A DNA stretch of 41,522 bases from Terfezia claveryi (Eukaryota > Ascomycota > Pezizomycetes > Pezizales > Pezizaceae), in assembly GCA_015179025.1 (NCBI GenBank), contig WHUX01000338.1, positions 1 through 41,522 of the forward strand, in the 5' to 3' direction. The position numbers and the translations under genes are program-made. Below the pieces are notes generated by a model, which made no database searches, had not been told where the DNA came from, and saw nothing but the letters and a program-made list of their open reading frames with translations. Below are positions 36,956 to 41,522 of this stretch, in pieces (the first letter of the stretch is position 1; each line of letters begins with the position of its first letter).

Positions 36956-37102
36956 CAGTTAGGTGGCAAAAAGTTTCGTACCCTGCATAAGCATGCAACA
37001 AATATCTTATCATTTTCCCATACAAAATCCCCAAATATGTAGCGTTTAGGCCCCTCTATGCGGGGGGGGGGGGGGGTAACGAAACTTTTTGCCACCAAGC
37101 TG
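36956..37102. mobile_element. Tc1/mariner-type MITE, 147 bp
   Basis: The terminal inverted repeats are about 25 bp. The left begins CAGTTAGGTGGCAAAAAGTT and the right, reversed, begins CAGCTTGGTGGCAAAAAGTT; they differ at three positions. Each end is bordered by TA (36954-36955 and 37103-37104), the target duplicated by Tc1/mariner transposases. The CAGT-like start and AAGTTTCGTA interior resemble fungal impala-type Tc1 termini. It has no coding capacity, so it would depend on a transposase elsewhere. It contains a run of 15 G (37062-37076). Confidence 0.78.
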
Positions 37103-37152
37103 TATATTATTGAGCGGTCCTGTGCGGTTTCAATGCGAGTAACCTGGCATGA

Positions 37153-37286
37153 GACTAGGGCACGAGCTAGCCTCGTACCCCAGGTTAATATATTGTAGTG
37201 TTCGTGCTCGTAACTTAGACTCGTAACTTAGATTCGTAACAACAGACGGTTACTACGAGGCTAGGCACGAGCACGGCGTACTAGTC
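37153..37286. repeat. Fold-back repeat with tandem 13-mers in the loop
   Basis: The arms are GACTAG...GGCACGAG...CTAGCCTCGTA (37153-37177) and its imperfect inverse TACGAGGCTAGGCACGAGCA through CTAGTC (37254-37286). In the loop CTCGTAACTTAGA is repeated twice (37207-37219, 37220-37232), followed by a partial TTCGTAAC. A smaller AACCTGG/CCAGGTT hairpin (37141-37147, 37180-37186) encloses the left arm. No target duplication was identified. It is probably another miniature element next to the MITE. Confidence 0.6.
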
Positions 37287-40200
37287 TAGCGCATTTTCCC
37301 CCGGATTGATTTGTAAACCCTGTGATATACGGTACCAGAACAAGCTAATCTCATCTTCACTCACGAGACAGTTCCACTATATTTTTCGTTACTACTTGAT
37401 GGCGCCGTTGACCATCCCTATATTTTGGACGAGCTCTACTACATTACTTCAATTAACCCATTCTCAACATCCTATTTTAAAGACCATTAGGGGTTGTTCC
37501 CCTCCGGTTCTCTCAAGCAGTTGTTTGTCAAACACAATTGGTGCTCTTGGGACCTTTCGAGGGACTATAGTGAACCAGGCTCGCCTACTACTAATAAGGA
37601 GCCCACTTGCGCAGTGAATTCAAGCATATTCAAGCACGCCTTGTATGCTTCGCAGATACCTCCAAGAGGGCAGTCAGAGTTGTATCACGATATATTTACC
37701 CTCAATTACATCAGATACTTAGCCTTTAAGTACCCCCGGCCTACTCACTTTGGACCTTAAGAAACCAGACTACTCTCAGGTTATGCAGGCATAACAATCA
37801 ATCACTTCTACACAACGCACGCATCATCCCAATTGAAAGCCAGGGAGCAGATGTTTATAAGTTAGTTTGTTCTCACAAGCAGTAATCCTTCCTACTTTCA
37901 AAAAAAATCACTAATTTTCCTCTTGGATGATGGTGGTCAACAAATTCTAAAAAGAATAGCGAGGCTAAGTCCTCTCCATGGTATTGAGCAATCCTTTGTT
38001 CCACGGAACCATTTTCAATAGGTTTTAATACTGATTTTTGATGCATGTATGTGCATACTCGCCACTACAAGTGGCCCCTTACAAATCACCTCAGACACGC
38101 CCCGCATTGTTAAATTGACCGAAAAAATGAGACAGGAAGATTACGGGTAAAGGAAAGAAAGCGGCATGGATTTCTAGATGACACTTTACCGGTTACGAGT
38201 TCAATATTGCCAGCAAGCTCGGTACCTACATCTAGGTACTCTATCTCCCGCTACTGCATACGGGGGCTACCGGCTAGGTCTATCCGTAACCCCTACTGAA
38301 ATCGAACGAACCAAAAGTTGTTGGAACGGCAGAATTACAGATGTGGTTCCATATTCAGGAGGTGGAAGCTTCAAAAAGTATCGAAGGATTCCAGATGTTG
38401 CTGCAGTGCTTCTACGGCTAGTGAAAGTCATGCGCAAATGGTAAGAACTCACTTTGCTACAGCATATGTCGTATCTGACGGTAATGTGAGAACCAGGATG
38501 CAATAAGACGGGATATGAAGCCAAAATGCATGGATATGTAACGTAAACATCCCTCAACACCACGTGATAGCTGATTTTTTTACACTGCCATGCCATTTGC
38601 AGGTTTCAATCTGCCACATTATTCCAACGCAAACCTTGTTGTGGGTCTCTCAATGGTGGCGGCGCTTGTATATTTGCGTCTTACTCACACCTGCGAAAAT
38701 ACCCAGCCTTTCTTCCCTTCCTTTCTCTATTCTCCTCCATCTCCACGACTGACCTCACAATAACTCCTATTCTAACAGCCGGCCAACCACATCCTAGGTT
38801 GATTCTCTTTCAGGACTGAGAAAGCGATGTTTGGAAAAGGTTGGCTGAGCACAAGCAAGGCGATCTGGTAACACCTTTCTTTTTTATTTATGGTTTGCTT
38901 TCATCGCTTGCTTCTTTCTTTAGCCAACACGACTCAGCTCGCACATGGAAAGGCACTTCACTCCGGCTACCGAATGGTAAATTGGCCAACCGTTACTTTA
39001 GAGGACTGTTGGTTTTCTAGCTACCTCTCTGTCGGAAAACTGCCAGCAAATCGAACTGACGGGGATTCTTCGTGCTAGACGAGAGATACAGCAACTACGA
39101 CACAGTGGATTTCAGACCTCCAAAGCCATCACATTCACATTTCCTCTTGGTCCAGACGAAATCGCCTAGTGTATTCACACACATGCGTAATTGGTGTGTG
39201 TGGATTTCAAGTGCTCGGGTGTGAAATTGGGCTCGGCTCGGATTTTAACCTTAGGGGCTTAACTCTTTTTTCATTCAACTTTTTGTTGGGTGTTGGTTTC
39301 AAAGGGTGGCGGCGATCTGCTTCAGGATAAGCCTTCCCAGTTCTGGTCTGAGGCTCGCCCACACATTCCCTAAGTACCCCCTTTTCTCCTTAGACAAACG
39401 GCAGCCTGATCATTCCTTTTTTTCCTGTCCCATCGCCTTCCTTCTCTTTTCTTCCTCAGTAAACATACTGTCGAACAGATAGCAGAGGGACCTTCCTGAC
39501 ACTCCTCGTTCTTCCCGTTTATTTCTGTCGCTGGTCGCTCATACCAGAGCTCCTTCCATTATCCGTTGTTGTCTGTTTTGATGACTCTTATTCCACCTTT
39601 GCCTATCCTTTTGTCTCCTTTTATCTCCTTGTTATTCCTGCCTCTCTCTCATGTCCTCTAAAGCAGCTTTGCGTTCGGAGCTGGGAGGTGTGCGAGGGTG
39701 GGAGCGATCGGGGCAGAAGGGTGTCGTGGCATTGAATCTGGTTGGGCGCCGTAACCTTGTAATCATACTAGAGTGTAAATAGGGGGCTTCGTTAGCTGCA
39801 CCTAACTCGGGCGCCACCCTTGAGTCACTCTCGTGAAAAAAGTACAAATACCCCCATCGCCCACCCTTCCAACATGACTTCTGAGAGCTTGGCATTTTTT
39901 CATCCTCTCTTCCATTGCTTTTCCCTCCGCTCTTACTACACAAATACATCATCACCACACGACGCAACTGCTCCACCACAGCGACTCGTCTTGACTGGTG
40001 TGCTTACGAAGCAGGATCTTGCATCACGGTGCCCTTACTCTTAAAATAAATCCTCGTCCCGTCCTCTCACGGTCAGGTGACCACTGAGCTCCAGAAGAAC
40101 CAGCCATCAAATTTCATTCTATCGCCGCTTCATTTAACGGCTTTAGTACTCACGTTACTACATTTTACTCACGAAAGGAATATCTTATACCTTTCGTTGC

Positions 40201-40433
40201 TGCCACTCCTTAAAAATTTGACGTTCCCCATTACACATTGATCGACCTTATCGTTATCTGAAGACCGCTGGGGAGGCATTTGCTTGTTCTTCTCCGTCCC
40301 GGTTGCTTATCAAACAGTTGTTGTCAAAAACACCGTTCGAAGGACACTCCATCTCATCTACCGTCTCCACCTACCCCACATCGTTCTCATCACATTCAAA
40401 TCTTCTGTACCTCGTAACATCTCTCGAATCAAC

Positions 40434-41387
40434 ATGGCTTCAATGGAATCATTGAGAACCCACCCCCAGAATGCCCTGCAGGCAAAGGCATTCACCTCTC
40501 CAGCAAGTTTGTCGTTCCCTGGCGGTGCTGGAGACCTCACTCCACCGACAGACGATAGGAATGTCAACAAGGCCGGACCATCATCGGGTTATGCTCAGGA
40601 TGGTTCCGCTCTTGCCGGTAATGTGGTCACTCCTGCAACGCCTGCCGCTACTCCTAGTGCAGGTGCAGGTGTCAGCGGATTGTTCCCACGTTGCAGTAAG
40701 TTTTGTCCTTTCTTGATATTTCTTCTTTGTTCCTGTGTTAAGACAAAAAAGAAATATCGTCGCGACAGTGAATTTGGATTGCCGTTTGGATCTCAAGACC
40801 ATTGCATTGCATGCCAGAAATGCCGAATACAATCCAAAGGTACTATACCATCACTTGGTATAAGCTTTATTCTGCATACTGAGGGCTTATATTGTCATAT
40901 AGCGTTTCGCTGCTGTGATCATGCGTATTCGTGAGCCGAAAACCACCGCACTCATCTTCGCCTCTGGCAAGATGGTCGTTACCGGAGCAAAGTCCGAAGA
41001 CGATTCTAAACTGGCATCACGCAAATATGCACGCATCATCCAGAAGCTCGGCTTTAACGCAAAGTTCACGGATTTCAAGATCCAGAACATTGTTGGTTCT
41101 TGTGATATCAAGTTCCCTATCCGCTTGGAAGGTCTTGCATCTAAGCATCACCATTATTCCTCCTACGAACCTGAGTTGTTCCCAGGGCTCATCTACAGAA
41201 TGATGAAGCCGAAGATTGTGCTTCTGATCTTCGTTTCTGGAAAGATTGTCCTGACAGGAGCAAAAGTCAGAGAGGAAATTTACCAAGCGTTTGAGATGAT
41301 ATACCCTGTGCTTTCTGGTGAGAATGCTTCAATACACAGAGACAGTTGATCTTAACTAACCTTGACTTAGACTTTCGCAAGGTCTAA
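40434..41387 (+). CDS. TBP: TATA-box-binding protein (TBP), one-base frameshift
   Basis: The general transcription factor that binds TATA and nucleates Pol I, II and III initiation (yeast Spt15). Exons are 40434-40695, 40752-40839, 40903-41317 and 41371-41387 (17 nt, encoding the end of DFRKV). The N-terminal 80 residues show the ascomycete pattern [20 protein letters not shown]. The saddle core follows: [57 protein letters not shown], and the second repeat [20 protein letters not shown] with [19 protein letters not shown]. In exon 1, after GVSG, the expected IVPTLQ appears only in another frame: GGATTGTTCCC must have been GGN-ATT-GTT-CCC, so one base is missing near 40677-40679. With it restored the gene is 783 nt, 260 aa, and every intron phase fits. 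Because TBP is essential, a sequence error, or a second intact copy, is implied. Confidence 0.96.
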
Positions 41388-41522
41388 AGTGCTTTCGGGA
41401 ATGACCAAGCTGTCACCTTCTGCAGTTTGGTCTTGTACTATTATTCCTTTTTATTTACGCCGTTGATGAAAAATGAAGTTGGTTCAGGGGAGAAAAGGCG
41501 AACGGTGTAAAAACGTATCCAC

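Larger units (their letters stand above)
36685..40433. other. 3.7-kb spacer between GAL7 and TBP
   Basis: It contains the MITE at 36956-37102 and the fold-back repeat to 37286. From 37300 to about 39300 no gene is supported; an 88-codon ATG frame at 38178-38444 has no recognisable motif. From about 39360 to 39660 the plus strand is strongly pyrimidine-rich, typical of fungal promoter and leader sequence, and probably belongs to TBP. Confidence 0.5.

Overview
This is nuclear DNA of a filamentous ascomycete (Pezizomycotina). The genes have short GT-AG introns, mostly 50-110 nt, with CTAAC/CTGAC-like branch sites. Several products are fungal or ascomycete-typical: the DASH subunit Duo1, Dap1, a DUF1765/UPF0592 protein and an Izh-type PAQR protein. 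Gene density is low (about a dozen genes in 41.5 kb), and the long A+T-rich spacers carry decayed genes and transposon debris. This would suit an early-diverging lineage such as Pezizomycetes, but that placement is a guess.

Layout. 1-9.5 kb: a Ubp16-like mitochondrial deubiquitinase (+), the Arp2/3 subunit ARPC5 (+), a decayed or unresolved rhodopsin/PTH11-like membrane protein (-), then a long empty stretch. 9.7-13.3 kb: a 1141-aa DUF1765 protein (+) followed by a 32-bp x3 minisatellite. 13.3-17.3 kb: a gene graveyard with a full-length decayed short-chain dehydrogenase and an inverted fragment resembling part of the DUF1765 gene. 17.3-18.7 kb: a 421-aa conserved-looking unknown (-). 22-28.5 kb: Dap1 (+), a 434-aa unknown (-), Duo1 (-) and a 579-aa unknown (+). 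29.5-36.7 kb: an 11-exon VPS35 (+), then an Izh/PAQR receptor (-) divergent from GAL7 (+). 36.9-37.3 kb: a 147-bp Tc1-like MITE and a fold-back repeat. 40.4-41.4 kb: the TATA-binding protein TBP (+).

The genes are unrelated housekeeping functions: protein turnover at mitochondria, actin nucleation, retromer trafficking, kinetochore attachment, sterol/heme biology, galactose use and basal transcription. I see no metabolite cluster or defence system. The most striking feature is that three conserved genes (UBP16, ARPC5, TBP) need five frame corrections, and every one is a single missing base. VPS35, GAL7, PAQR, DUF1765, DUO1 and DAP1 splice into perfect open frames. Since TBP is essential, consensus-sequence deletions are the first explanation to test. 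Exon boundaries were read by eye from splice signals and family motifs.
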